From positions 1-38,168 of the forward strand of contig JADZCN010000150.1 in the NCBI GenBank assembly GCA_020851565.1: 38,168 nt of DNA, in the 5' to 3' direction. Below are positions 22,707 through 31,281 of the stretch, piece by piece. Every line of letters starts with the position of its first letter. The first letter of the stretch is position 1. The notes under the pieces were generated by a model. It was not told the origin of the DNA. It saw only the letters and a program-made list of their open reading frames with translations, and made no database searches. This stretch comes from Acidobacteriota bacterium. Its GTDB lineage: Bacteria; Acidobacteriota; Vicinamibacteria; Vicinamibacterales; UBA2999. The translations under genes were made by a program, and so were the position numbers.

Positions 22707-24197
22707 TTGAAGATCGGCTTCGTCTCCCTCGGGTGTCCCAAGAACCTCGTCGACTCCGAGGTGATGCTCGGCCTCGCCGAGCAGGCCGGACACGAGATCA
22801 CCACCGACGCGGCAGGGGCCGACGTGCTCGTCGTCAATACCTGCGCGTTCATCGATCGCGCGAAGCAGGAATCGGTGGACACCATTCTCGAGATGGCCGA
22901 GCTCAAGAAGCAGGCTGCGGGACGGAAGCTCATCGTCACAGGGTGCCTGGCGGAGCGGTACCGCGAGGAGCTCCGCACGGAAATTCCCGAGATAGACGCC
23001 GTCCTGGGGACCGGAGAGGTCACGGGGCTGGTCGAGGCGCTGTCGGGAGGGGACCCGACCGCGTCGGGAGCGCATGAAGAAAAGTCGGGAGGGACGAAGT
23101 CGTCGGGAATCGGGACGGCCCCGCTGATGTTCTATCGTCGCGATCCCGACAGCGATATCCGCTCCCGACGGTCCGCAGGTCCCTCCCGCTCAGCTGAAGC
23201 TCCGTCCCGACACAGTTCGCCGGTTTTCGGCCTCGACCTTCCCACCTACCTGTACGACGCCGACACGCCGCGGCGGCGCGCGACACCGGGTCACTACGCC
23301 TATGTGAAGATCGCCGAGGGTTGCGACTACAAGTGCGCGTTCTGCATCATCCCCAAGATGCGCGGGCACTACCGGAGCCGTTCCATCGACTCGGTGGTTC
23401 GCGAGGCCCAACGGCTGGCCGGGGAAGGTGTCAAGGAACTGCTGCTCATCTCGCAGGACACCTCGTTCTACGGGATCGACCAGGGGGAGCGCGGGGCCTT
23501 GCCGCGGCTCCTCCGGGCCTTGAACCAGGTGGACGGCATCGAGTGGATCCGGATGCTCTACCTCTACCCCACGACCATCACCGACGACGTCATCGAGGCC
23601 GTCGCCGGCCTCGACAAGGTCTGCAAGTACATCGACCTGCCGCTGCAGCACGCCTCCGACTCGGTCCTGAAGCGCATGAAGCGCCCCGGCACCCGCGCCT
23701 CGTACTCCCGCCTGCTGGACACCATCCGGGCGCGCGTCCCCGGCGTGGCCCTCCGCACCACTTTCATCACGGGATTCCCGGGCGAGACCGAGGCCGACGT
23801 CGACGCCCTCGAGGATTTCATCACCGAGGTGGGGTTCGACCACCTGGGGGTCTTCACCTACTCCCATGAGGAAGGGACCTCGGCCTTCGCCCTGGCCGAC
23901 GACGTGCCCCAGGAGGAAAAGGAGGCTCGGCAGGCCCGGCTGATGGCGGCGCAGCGCAGGCTGGTGGCGAGCCGCCACCGGGGACGGGTCGGGGAACGGG
24001 CCCGCCTGCTGCTGGACGGTCCCTCGCCCGAGCATGAGTGGGTGTGGCGGGGCCGCCTGGCCGGCCAGGCGCCGGACATCGACCCCGTGGTCTACCTGAC
24101 CGAGGCCGACCCGGACACCCTGGCGGCCGGCCGCTTCCTCGACGTCGAGATCGTGGGCGCCGAGGAGTACGACCTCGTGGCGCGGCCCCTGCCTTGA
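22707..24197 (+). CDS. rimO: Ribosomal protein S12 methylthiotransferase RimO with an internal insertion
   Basis: RimO is a radical-SAM enzyme with two iron-sulfur clusters that methylthiolates an aspartate of ribosomal protein S12. The start is TTG 22707 (KIGFVSLGCPKNLVDSE); an upstream ATG at 22638 lies in the inverted repeat and would add non-family residues. N-terminal cluster cysteines are C10, C46 (NTCAFI) and C80 (TGCLAE). Radical-SAM cysteines are C206, C210 and C213 (GCDYKCAFC), and the C-terminus is a TRAM domain. The total of 496 residues exceeds the usual 440 or so. The surplus is a low-complexity Ser/Gly/Arg stretch at about 113-169, between the two domains, encoded by an iterated palindromic DNA element. 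The core motifs are intact, so the enzyme is probably functional. Confidence 0.93.
   Translation: MKIGFVSLGCPKNLVDSEVMLGLAEQAGHEITTDAAGADVLVVNTCAFIDRAKQESVDTILEMAELKKQAAGRKLIVTGCLAERYREELRTEIPEIDAVLGTGEVTGLVEALSGGDPTASGAHEEKSGGTKSSGIGTAPLMFYRRDPDSDIRSRRSAGPSRSAEAPSRHSSPVFGLDLPTYLYDADTPRRRATPGHYAYVKIAEGCDYKCAFCIIPKMRGHYRSRSIDSVVREAQRLAGEGVKELLLISQDTSFYGIDQGERGALPRLLRALNQVDGIEWIRMLYLYPTTITDDVIEAVAGLDKVCKYIDLPLQHASDSVLKRMKRPGTRASYSRLLDTIRARVPGVALRTTFITGFPGETEADVDALEDFITEVGFDHLGVFTYSHEEGTSAFALADDVPQEEKEARQARLMAAQRRLVASRHRGRVGERARLLLDGPSPEHEWVWRGRLAGQAPDIDPVVYLTEADPDTLAAGRFLDVEIVGAEEYDLVARPLP
23042..23211 (+). repeat. Iterated palindromic element in frame inside rimO
   Basis: GTCGGGA occurs at 23042, 23063, 23084 and 23102 (steps of 21, 21 and 18 bases, all multiples of three). 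Its complement TCCCGAC occurs at 23144, 23163 and 23205. CGGGAGGGAC (23086-23095) has an exact inverted partner at 23179-23188. The segment coincides with the extra residues of RimO. Confidence 0.75.
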
Positions 24198-24211
24198 TCT
24201 ACCCTTCGTGC

Positions 24212-24287
24212 TATCATTAGTGTTCGGTTCTTAGTCTGGGAAACCAGAGTGGGCCTGTTGCCCACTTTTTCTGTTTAGGGGGCTTTT
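24212..24287 (+). promoter_or_regulatory. rimP-nusA-infB leader with attenuator-like hairpins
   Basis: TATCAT (24212-24217) is a plausible -10 giving a leader of about 64 bases. It contains the hairpin TCTGG-GAAA-CCAGA (24235-24248, a GNRA tetraloop). Next comes a 7-bp stem AGTGGGC/GCCCACT with loop CTGTT (24248-24266), followed by TTTT, the form of an intrinsic terminator. The two stems share base 24248, so they can compete. AGGGGG (24277-24282) is the Shine-Dalgarno of rimP. Terminator-like leaders before rimP are known in other bacteria and fit control by NusA, encoded downstream. Confidence 0.7.
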
Positions 24288-24767
24288 TTGGGCCCGCTCG
24301 AGCGTGTCCGGGAGGCCGCGTCCCGAGTCGCCGCCAGTTACGGGCTGGACATCTTCGACGTCGAGCTCCGGCGCGAAGGCGGCCGGCAGGTGCTGCGGGT
24401 GGTGCTGGATCGGCCCGGCCCGAACCTGACGGCCGAGGACAGTGTCAGCCTGGACGATTGCGCGCGGGTGAGCGAGGAGCTGAGCGCGATCCTCGATGTC
24501 GAGGAGATCGTGCCGGCCGATCGCTACACATTGGAGGTGTCGTCGCCCGGGCTCGACCGCCCGCTGCGGCACGCCGACGACTACCGCCGGTTCGCCGGGC
24601 GGCAGGCGAAGATCGTGCTGTCGGAGCCGGTGGCGCGGCAGACCGCGTTTGCGGGCCGCCTGCTCGGCCTCGACGGCGACGACGTGATGTTCGAATCGGA
24701 GGGCGGGAAGCCCGTGCGGTTGCCGTTGCGGCTCATCGCGCGCGCCCGTCTCGACGTGGAGTTCTGA
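24288..24767 (+). CDS. rimP: Ribosome maturation factor RimP
   Basis: RimP helps assemble the 30S subunit. The 159 residues show the N-terminal domain (about 1-80: SYGLDIFDVELRREGGRQVL, then LDDCARVSEELSAILD) and the signature YTLEVSSPGLDRPLR, followed by the small Sm-like C-terminal barrel. The start is TTG 24288 with AGGGGG five bases upstream; no in-frame ATG occurs near. It heads the rimP-nusA-infB-rbfA-nrnA-truB series. Confidence 0.93.
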   Translation: MGPLERVREAASRVAASYGLDIFDVELRREGGRQVLRVVLDRPGPNLTAEDSVSLDDCARVSEELSAILDVEEIVPADRYTLEVSSPGLDRPLRHADDYRRFAGRQAKIVLSEPVARQTAFAGRLLGLDGDDVMFESEGGKPVRLPLRLIARARLDVEF

Positions 24768-24774
24768 CCTGACC

Positions 24775-25995
24775 ATGAGCACGAATCCGCTGCTGCAGAC
24801 CATCGAGGCCCTCGCCAAGGAAAAGGGCATCGAGCCCGACGTCGTCATCCAGGCGATGGAAGAGGCCGTGCTGACGGCATCGCGGAAGTACTACAAGACC
24901 GGCGAGGAGTTGAAGGCGAAGTTCAACCCTGAGAACGGACAGATCGAGCTCTTTGCCGTGAAGACCATCGTGGACGAGGTCACCGACCCCGCGGTGGAGA
25001 TCTCCGTGGCCGAGGCGAAGGAGATCTATGGCGAGGACGCCGAGGTCGAGGCCGGCTACCAGATCGAGTTCCCCAAGCGGACCGACGTCCTGGGCCGCAT
25101 CGCCGCGCAGACCGCCACGCAGGTGAGCTCCCAGACGGGGCGCGAGGCCGAGCGCGAGAACGTCTTCGCCGAGTACAACCAGCGCGTCGGCGAGGTCATG
25201 AACGGCGTGGTCAAGCGCTTCGAGCAGGGCGACATCATCGTCGAAGTCGGCCGTGTCGAGGCCATCCTGCCGCGCAAGGAGCAGTCGAGGGCGGAGAGCT
25301 ACGCCCAGGGCGACCGGATCCGTGCCGTCATCCGCGCCGTCGGGAAGGGCGCCAAGGGCCCGCAGATCGTACTGTCGCGCACCGACCCGGCCCTGCTCAT
25401 CAAGCTGTTCGAGCAGGAGGTACCCGAAATCTACGACGGCACCGTCATGGTGCGAGGCGCCGTGCGCGAGGCCGGCGACCGCGCCAAGGTGGCCGTCTAC
25501 TCGCGCGAGCGGGACGTGGACCCGGTGGGCGCCTGCGTCGGCATGAAGGGCACGCGCGTGCAGGCGATCATCCGCGAACTGCGCGGCGAGAAGATCGACA
25601 TCGTCGAGTGGTCGGAGGATCCCGTGCAGTTCGTGATGAACGCGCTCAGCCCGGCCAAGGTCCAGCGCGTCACGATCGTGGACGACAAGGACAAGGTGAT
25701 GGAGGTCGTCGTCGAGGACAAGCAGCTGTCCCTGGCGATTGGCAAGAAGGGCCAGAACGTGCGGCTGGCGGCGAAGCTGACGGGCTGGCGCATCGACATC
25801 AAGAGCGAGGAAGAGAAGCGGAAGGAAGTGGAGGCGCAGTTCGGCGCCATGGAGGCCGCCGCCGCCGAAGGCGCACCGACCGAGGGTGCCGTCGAAGAGC
25901 CCGCGGCCGAGTTGGCGGCCGAAGGCGAGACAGCCGCCCAGGGCGAGCCGGTCGCCGAAGTGGCGCCCGACGAGAGCGCCGAGCGAACCGAGTAG
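24775..25995 (+). CDS. nusA: Transcription termination/antitermination factor NusA
   Basis: NusA binds RNA polymerase and nascent RNA and modulates pausing and termination. The 406 residues comprise the N-terminal polymerase-binding domain (about 1-130), S1 domain (from VMNGVVKRFEQGDIIVEVG) and two KH domains (AVYSRERDVDPVGACVGMKG and LSLAIGKKGQNVRLAAKLTG). After KH2 comes only an Ala/Glu/Pro-rich acidic tail; the acidic repeats of the 495-residue E. coli protein are absent, as in many other phyla. ATG 24775 follows rimP by 7 bases without Shine-Dalgarno. Confidence 0.95.
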   Translation: MSTNPLLQTIEALAKEKGIEPDVVIQAMEEAVLTASRKYYKTGEELKAKFNPENGQIELFAVKTIVDEVTDPAVEISVAEAKEIYGEDAEVEAGYQIEFPKRTDVLGRIAAQTATQVSSQTGREAERENVFAEYNQRVGEVMNGVVKRFEQGDIIVEVGRVEAILPRKEQSRAESYAQGDRIRAVIRAVGKGAKGPQIVLSRTDPALLIKLFEQEVPEIYDGTVMVRGAVREAGDRAKVAVYSRERDVDPVGACVGMKGTRVQAIIRELRGEKIDIVEWSEDPVQFVMNALSPAKVQRVTIVDDKDKVMEVVVEDKQLSLAIGKKGQNVRLAAKLTGWRIDIKSEEEKRKEVEAQFGAMEAAAAEGAPTEGAVEEPAAELAAEGETAAQGEPVAEVAPDESAERTE

Positions 25996-26006
25996 CCGTC
26001 GTAGCA

Positions 26007-26023
26007 TCAGGCCGTTTGCCTGA
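26007..26023 (+). other. Short hairpin in the nusA-infB gap
   Basis: TCAGGC/GCCTGA with loop CGTTT sits 11 bases after the nusA stop. No T run follows, so a role in termination is unlikely; it may stabilise the upstream message. Confidence 0.35.
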
Positions 26024-26065
26024 GGCCCGAAGCCCGTTAGCCGCAGTCGAGAGCACACACATCGA

Positions 26066-28888
26066 ATGGCCACTGTCCGGATCTACAAAGTCGCAGAGCT
26101 TCTGAACACGACCAGCCAGGAAGTGCTGGACCTGCTCAAGAAGAACCACGGCATCGAGCTGAAGAGCGCGTCGAGCACGCTCGAAGAGATCGTGGCCCGG
26201 CAGTTCGTGGAACGCCTGGCCCGACAGCGCGGGATCGAACTACCCAAGGGCGACATCTTCTCGGATCAGGCCGTCAAGGCCGCGAAGAGCAAGGCGGCCG
26301 GCTCGAAGAAGGCCGGCGCCGCCGTCGAGCCGCCGAAGCCCGCGGTTCCAACGCTGGGGCCGCCGCGTCTCGTGAAGAAGCCGACGCTGGTGAAGCCGGC
26401 GGCGGCCGCGCCGGAGGCGCCCGCGGCGATGGAAGCGCCGGCGCCCGAGGCCGTCGAACCACCCGCGCCGGTACCGGTCGAGGCCGTCGCGGCCGAGCCC
26501 CCCGTGGAGATCGAGGTCCCGCCTCCCGCCGCCGCGGCGCCCGCGCCGGTGGCGATCGAGGAAGCACCAGAGCCGCCAGTGGAACCGGCGCCGCCGGTGG
26601 CCGAGCCTGCGGCCGCCACTGCGGAGCCTGTCGCGAAACCGGCCGCGCCACCAGCGCCGCCGGCTCCGCCGGCGGCCCCAGCGCGCCCCGCCGGGCGCTT
26701 CGTGCCGCCAAGCATCCGGCTGCGCGTCGAAGAGCCCGGGCAGGCGCCTCCGCAGGCACCGCCGCTCGTGCCGAAGCGGGCCATCGTGCCGCCGCAACCG
26801 CCGCGGCCGACCCCGACCCCTCGACCGACACCGCCGCCGCAGCCGGCGCGCCCGGGTGGCCCCCGGCCGCCCTACGGCAGCCGCCCGGCGGGGGGAATGA
26901 CCCCCGCCATGCTGGGCGGCCCCCGGCCGCTGCCCTCGCAGCCGGTGCGTCCCGGCCAGCCGCCGCCGGGCCGACCGGGCATGCCCGGAGGCCCGCGGCC
27001 GCCGTACGGTCAGCAGTTCCGCCCCCGGCCCGGAGGCGGGCCGCGCCCGGCCCAGCGCCGCGATGCCCTGCAGCGTATGCCTTCGGCCGCCGCGCCGGTG
27101 GCGCCGCCGCCGATTTCCCGCACCATCACGCTCGCCGAGGGCATGACGGTGAAGGACCTGGCGGACAAGCTCGACGTGCGCGTGAAGGAGGTGCTCAAGG
27201 CCCTCCTCGATCGGCGGATGATGATGACCATCAACTCGGTCGTGGACATGAACACGGCCAGGGACGTGGCCCGCGGCTTCGGCGCCGACATCGAGACCCG
27301 CACCTACGAGGAGGAATTGCTCGAGACCGAGTCGGAAGCGGTCGATCCGAAGGACCTGCTGCCCCGCGCGCCCGTGGTGACCGTGATGGGCCACGTCGAT
27401 CACGGCAAGACGACGCTGCTCGACTCCATCCGCGAGACACGCGTGGCCGAGCGCGAGGCCGGCGGCATCACGCAGCACATCGGCGCGTACCTCGTCACCG
27501 GCGTCGGCGAGAAGAGCGACAAGAGCATCGTCTTCCTCGACACCCCCGGCCACGCGGCGTTCACCCTCATGCGCGCCCGCGGCGCGAAGATCACCGACGT
27601 GGTCATCCTCGTCGTCGCGGCGGATGACGGCGTCATGCCCCAGACGAAGGAGGCCATCGACCACGCGAAGGCCGCCGGCGTGCCCATCATCGTGGCCGTG
27701 AACAAGATCGACAAGCCCGGCGCCAACCCCGAGGTTCCCAAGCGCCAGCTGGCCGATCTCGGCCTCATGCCGGAGGACTGGGGCGGCGACACGGTATTCG
27801 TGGAGGTCTCGGCCAAGCAGAAGAAGAACCTCGAGACGCTGCTCGAGATGATCCTGCTCGTCACCGACATCGGCGAGCACAAGGCCAACCCGAAGCGCGC
27901 GGCCGTGGGCACGGTCCTCGAGACGAAACTGGATCGCGGGCGCGGCCCCGTCGCCACGGTCCTCGTGCAGGACGGCACGCTGCGCGTGGGCGACAACGTG
28001 ATCGCGGGCCCGGTGGTGGGCCGCGTTCGCGCCCTCATCGACGACCGCGGCCGATCGCTGAAGCAGGCCGGCCCGTCCACGCCGGTGGAGGTGCTCGGGC
28101 TCGAGGCCCTGCCATCGCCCGGCGAGCCGTTCCAGGCCGTGGCCGACCCGGCGAAGGCCCGCCAGATCGCCACGTTCCGGCAGGCCCAGGCCAAGGAGCG
28201 GGCGCTCGGCGCCAAGGGCAGCCGCCTGACGCTCGAATCGCTCCAGCAACAGCTCTCCGAGGAGGGCATGAAGGAGCTGGCCATCATCATCAAGGCCGAC
28301 GTGCAGGGATCGGCCGAGGTGCTGGCAGACTCGCTCTCGAAGCTCTCGGACGAGAAGACGAAGGTCAAGATCATCCACTCGGCGGTCGGTGCCATCAACG
28401 AGTCGGACGTGCTGCTGGCCGCGGCGTCCAACGCCATCATCATCGGCTTCAACGTGCGGCCGGATCGCAACGCCGCCGAGGTCGCCGAGCGCGAGAAGGT
28501 GGACATCCGCCACCACTCGGTCATCTACAACGTGACCGAGGAGATCCAGAAGGCCATGACCGGCCTGCTGGAGCCGACCATCAAGGAAGTGCGCCTCGGC
28601 AGCGCGCAGGTCCGCGACACGTTCAAGGTGCCCAAGGTGGGCGTCATCGCGGGCTGCATGGTGAGCGACGGCCGCATCACCCGCCAGGGCGACGCCCAGG
28701 CGCGCCTGCTCCGTGACAATGTCGTCATCTGGGAAGGCCGGCTCGCGTCGCTCAAGCGCTTCAAGGACGACGTGTCCGAGGTGAAGGCCGGGTTCGAGTG
28801 CGGCATCGGCCTCCAGAACTTCAACGACATCAAGGTCGGCGACGTGATCGAGGTCTTCCAGATGGAGCGCGTCGCCGCGACGGCGTAG
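26066..28888 (+). CDS. infB: Translation initiation factor IF-2
   Basis: IF-2 is the GTPase that places initiator tRNA and joins the ribosomal subunits. The 940 residues start with an IF2_N helical domain (VRIYKVAELLNTTSQEVLD). A very long Pro/Ala-rich linker (about 75-350) follows, then a second IF2_N-like segment (MTVKDLADKLDVRVKEVLKA). The G domain has P-loop GHVDHGKT at 442-449, DTPGH and NKIDKP; C-terminal domains II, III and IV run to the end. The linker is low-complexity and GC-extreme but keeps frame. No Shine-Dalgarno is seen. The first copy of a tandem repeat overlaps its stop codon. Confidence 0.96.
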   Translation: MATVRIYKVAELLNTTSQEVLDLLKKNHGIELKSASSTLEEIVARQFVERLARQRGIELPKGDIFSDQAVKAAKSKAAGSKKAGAAVEPPKPAVPTLGPPRLVKKPTLVKPAAAAPEAPAAMEAPAPEAVEPPAPVPVEAVAAEPPVEIEVPPPAAAAPAPVAIEEAPEPPVEPAPPVAEPAAATAEPVAKPAAPPAPPAPPAAPARPAGRFVPPSIRLRVEEPGQAPPQAPPLVPKRAIVPPQPPRPTPTPRPTPPPQPARPGGPRPPYGSRPAGGMTPAMLGGPRPLPSQPVRPGQPPPGRPGMPGGPRPPYGQQFRPRPGGGPRPAQRRDALQRMPSAAAPVAPPPISRTITLAEGMTVKDLADKLDVRVKEVLKALLDRRMMMTINSVVDMNTARDVARGFGADIETRTYEEELLETESEAVDPKDLLPRAPVVTVMGHVDHGKTTLLDSIRETRVAEREAGGITQHIGAYLVTGVGEKSDKSIVFLDTPGHAAFTLMRARGAKITDVVILVVAADDGVMPQTKEAIDHAKAAGVPIIVAVNKIDKPGANPEVPKRQLADLGLMPEDWGGDTVFVEVSAKQKKNLETLLEMILLVTDIGEHKANPKRAAVGTVLETKLDRGRGPVATVLVQDGTLRVGDNVIAGPVVGRVRALIDDRGRSLKQAGPSTPVEVLGLEALPSPGEPFQAVADPAKARQIATFRQAQAKERALGAKGSRLTLESLQQQLSEEGMKELAIIIKADVQGSAEVLADSLSKLSDEKTKVKIIHSAVGAINESDVLLAAASNAIIIGFNVRPDRNAAEVAEREKVDIRHHSVIYNVTEEIQKAMTGLLEPTIKEVRLGSAQVRDTFKVPKVGVIAGCMVSDGRITRQGDAQARLLRDNVVIWEGRLASLKRFKDDVSEVKAGFECGIGLQNFNDIKVGDVIEVFQMERVAATA

Positions 28889-28950
28889 CACGGGGGGTTC
28901 GAAGCACGAGGGTTCGAAGCACGGGGGGGGGCGAAGCACGCGGGGTTCAG
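28887..28950. repeat. Four tandem 15-17 bp repeats after infB
   Basis: Units begin with AGCACG at 28887, 28903, 28918 and 28935, each followed by a G run and usually TTCGA. The first includes the last two bases of the infB stop TAG. Further on, 28974-29017 carries repeated CTGCACCC/CTGCCCCC words up to the rbfA start. Confidence 0.8.
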
Positions 28951-29025
28951 GCCGTCTATTCCTCCCCGCAGCCGTGCACCCTGCCCCCCTGCACCCCTGC
29001 CCCCTGTCTCTGCACCGAGTTGCCC

Positions 29026-29445
29026 ATGGCCCTGTCCCACCGCGTCGAGCGCATCGCAGAGCAGATCCGCGAGGAGCTGAGCCAGATGCTGGCCACCGAG
29101 GTCCGCGATCCGGGCGTCGGCCTGGTGACGATCACGCGCGTCAAGGTGACGGCGGACCTCTCGCTGGCCCGGGTGTACTGGACGGCGATGGCCGAAGGGA
29201 AGGAGCGCAAGGACACGGCAAAGGCGCTGGACCGAGCCGCGCCGTTCCTGCGGCACCTGCTCAGCCAGCGCCTGACCCTCCGCCGCGTACCGGAGGTCAA
29301 GTTCCAGTACGACGAATCCGTCGTGGCCCAGGACCGCATCGAGCGGATCATCCAGGAGCTGCATGCCGAGCGCCAGGAGCACCCGGAGCTGAACGCGCTG
29401 GTCGATACGCCGCCCGACGTCAAGAAGGATGAGCCCCCACAGTAA
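29026..29445 (+). CDS. rbfA: 30S ribosome-binding factor RbfA
   Basis: RbfA binds the 30S subunit late in assembly near 16S rRNA helix 1. The 139 residues form the KH-like domain: HRVERIAEQIREELSQML, VRDPGVGLVTITRVKVTADL, ARVYWTAM, LRHLLSQRLTLRRVPEVKFQ and a final helix IERIIQELHAE. ATG 29026 begins MALSHRVERIAE as in the family; an earlier in-frame start at 28798 lies inside infB and the repeats. It overlaps the next gene by 17 bases. Confidence 0.93.
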   Translation: MALSHRVERIAEQIREELSQMLATEVRDPGVGLVTITRVKVTADLSLARVYWTAMAEGKERKDTAKALDRAAPFLRHLLSQRLTLRRVPEVKFQYDESVVAQDRIERIIQELHAERQEHPELNALVDTPPDVKKDEPPQ

Positions 29446-30397
29446 CCCCCCAGCCGACCTGCTGGCCGCTATCGCCCGCGGTCGGCGCTTCTTCGTGACG
29501 TCGCACCAGCGACCCGACGGCGACGCCATCGGATCGGCCGTCGCCATGGCGCTGGCGCTGGAGGCGCTGGGCAAACAGGCCACGGTCGTGATGGACGCGC
29601 CGCCCCCGGCATTCCTCCAGCCCTTCCCTCGCGTGGACGACATCCGCATCACCACCGAGGTGACCGAGGCGGTGGACGCCGTCCTCGTGATGGAGTGCAG
29701 CACGCTGGCGCGCACGGGCGTGGCGGGCCTCGAGCGCTCGCCCGTCATCAACATCGACCACCACCCGGGGAACGCGGCCTACGGGCAGATCAACTGGATC
29801 GACGAGGGCGCCGCCGCCTGCGGAGAGATGGTCTTCACGCTCGTCGAGGCGCTCGGGGTGCCGATGACCCCTGACATCGCCACGCACATCTACCTGGCCA
29901 TCCTCACCGACACGGGGTCGTTCCACTTCTCCCACCTCACGCCGCGGACCTACGAGACGGCCGGCCGTCTGGTCGCCGCCGGGGCCAATCCCCAGTGGAT
30001 TGCCCGCACGCACTACGACAGCAACTCGCTGGCGCGCGTGCGCATCTTCGGCGCCGTGCTCAACGCCATGTCGATCCACGCCGGCGGCCGCGTGGCGCTG
30101 CTCACGATCACGAGAGCCATGGCCCGCGATCTGGGAGGCACCTATGACGACACCGAGGGTCTGATCAACTTTCCCCTCACGGTGAAGGATCTCCAGGCGG
30201 TCGCCTTCTTCAAGGAGCAGGGGCCGGATGACTGGCGCGTGAGCCTCCGGTCCAAGGGCGATGTGGACACGGCGGCCATCGCGAAGCAGTTCGGCGGCGG
30301 CGGCCACAGGAACGCGTCCGGCTGTGGCTGGCAGGGTTCCATCGGCGAGGGGCACGAAGTCTTCGCCCGCCTGCTCGGCCAGGCTGTCTCCGGATGA
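29429..30397 (+). CDS. nrnA: DHH-family nanoRNase / pAp phosphatase (NrnA-like)
   Basis: This family degrades very short RNAs and dephosphorylates 3'-phosphoadenosine 5'-phosphate. The 322 residues contain the DHH domain (HQRPDGDAIGSA as motif I, NIDHHPGN as motif III, LAILTDTGSFHFSHLTPRTY as motif IV). The C-terminal DHHA1 domain ends GGGGHRNASGC. It starts inside the end of rbfA, with AAGAAGG immediately before the ATG, and ends by a 4-base overlap (ATGA) with truB. The order rbfA-nrnA-truB is common in many phyla. Confidence 0.92.
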   Translation: MSPHSNPPADLLAAIARGRRFFVTSHQRPDGDAIGSAVAMALALEALGKQATVVMDAPPPAFLQPFPRVDDIRITTEVTEAVDAVLVMECSTLARTGVAGLERSPVINIDHHPGNAAYGQINWIDEGAAACGEMVFTLVEALGVPMTPDIATHIYLAILTDTGSFHFSHLTPRTYETAGRLVAAGANPQWIARTHYDSNSLARVRIFGAVLNAMSIHAGGRVALLTITRAMARDLGGTYDDTEGLINFPLTVKDLQAVAFFKEQGPDDWRVSLRSKGDVDTAAIAKQFGGGGHRNASGCGWQGSIGEGHEVFARLLGQAVSG

Positions 30398-31281
30398 TTT
30401 CGGGTGTCCTGGTCATCGACAAGCCCCCGGGCCCGACGTCCCACGACATGGTCGCCGTGGCTCGCCGCGTGCTCGGGGAGCGTCGGATCGGCCACTGTGG
30501 CACGCTCGATCCAGGCGCCACTGGCGTCCTGGTGCTGGCCGTGGGCCAGGCCACCCGCCTGGTGCGGTTCCTGTCTTCCGAGCGCAAGCACTACGATGCG
30601 ACGATCCGGTTCGGCCAGACGACGGACACCTTCGACACCGCTGGCGAGGTGACCTCCGAGTCGGGTGACCGTCCGACGCGCGAGGCCGTGGAGGCCGCCC
30701 TCACGGGCTTCCGGGGCGTCGTCCTCCAGACGCCGCCGGCCTTTTCGGCCAAGAAGGTCGATGGCCGGCGTGCCTACGATCTGGCCCGTCGCGACGATCG
30801 GCCCGCCCCCGTTCTCGCGCCGGTCCCCGTCACCGCCCATGAGTTGGAACTGACCGCGTTCGACGGGGAGACGGCCAGCCTGTCGATGGTGGTGTCGGCC
30901 GGGTTCTACGTGCGGTCCCTGGCAAACGACCTCGGCTGCGCGCTGGGGATGGGCGCGGTCCTCGCGAGCCTCCGGCGGACGCGTGCCGGAAGCTTCGGGC
31001 TCACCGACGCCGTCACCGCCGACGTGCTGGCCACGGCCGGTCGCGAGGCGGTGCTGGGCCGCCTGGTGCCGATGGAGCGCCTGCTGACCGACGTGCCGGC
31101 GGTCATGCTCAGCGAAGACCACGCGGCCCAGGCGCGGCGCGGGATGGACCTGCCGGCCCCGGCGGGCCTGGCGCCGGTCCCGGCGCTGGCGCGGCTGCTT
31201 GGTCCCGGGGGCGACCTGATCGCCCTCGCCACACCCTCAAAACGGGCGGGCTTTTTGCACCCATCGGTGGTTTTGGGCTAA
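30394..31281 (+). CDS. truB: tRNA pseudouridine(55) synthase TruB
   Basis: TruB converts U55 in the T arm of tRNAs to pseudouridine. The 295-residue protein starts SGVLVIDKPPGPTSHDMV, the family opening, and has the catalytic aspartate in GHCGTLDPGATGVLVL. Further conserved stretches are KHYDATIRFGQTTDTFD, TPPAFSAKKVDGRRAYDLAR and AGFYVRSLANDLG. The C-terminal part holds a short PUA-like region. The ATG overlaps the nrnA stop. Its stop codon is also part of the rpsO -10 element. Confidence 0.94.
   Translation: MISGVLVIDKPPGPTSHDMVAVARRVLGERRIGHCGTLDPGATGVLVLAVGQATRLVRFLSSERKHYDATIRFGQTTDTFDTAGEVTSESGDRPTREAVEAALTGFRGVVLQTPPAFSAKKVDGRRAYDLARRDDRPAPVLAPVPVTAHELELTAFDGETASLSMVVSAGFYVRSLANDLGCALGMGAVLASLRRTRAGSFGLTDAVTADVLATAGREAVLGRLVPMERLLTDVPAVMLSEDHAAQARRGMDLPAPAGLAPVPALARLLGPGGDLIALATPSKRAGFLHPSVVLG

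Noticed and set aside
8240..24200. Mobile element or phage remnant
   Set aside because: No transposase, integrase, target duplication or attachment site was found. The repeats seen are short and lie in gaps or within rimO.
26280..27110. Frameshift or foreign insert in the infB linker
   Set aside because: The Pro/Ala-rich linker is common in high-GC IF-2 proteins and stays in frame between intact domains.
26240..28939. 899-residue frame antisense to infB
   Set aside because: It is a shadow of GC-rich codons opposite a gene with complete IF-2 motifs. It is rich in His, Arg, Leu and Gly and shows no domain.
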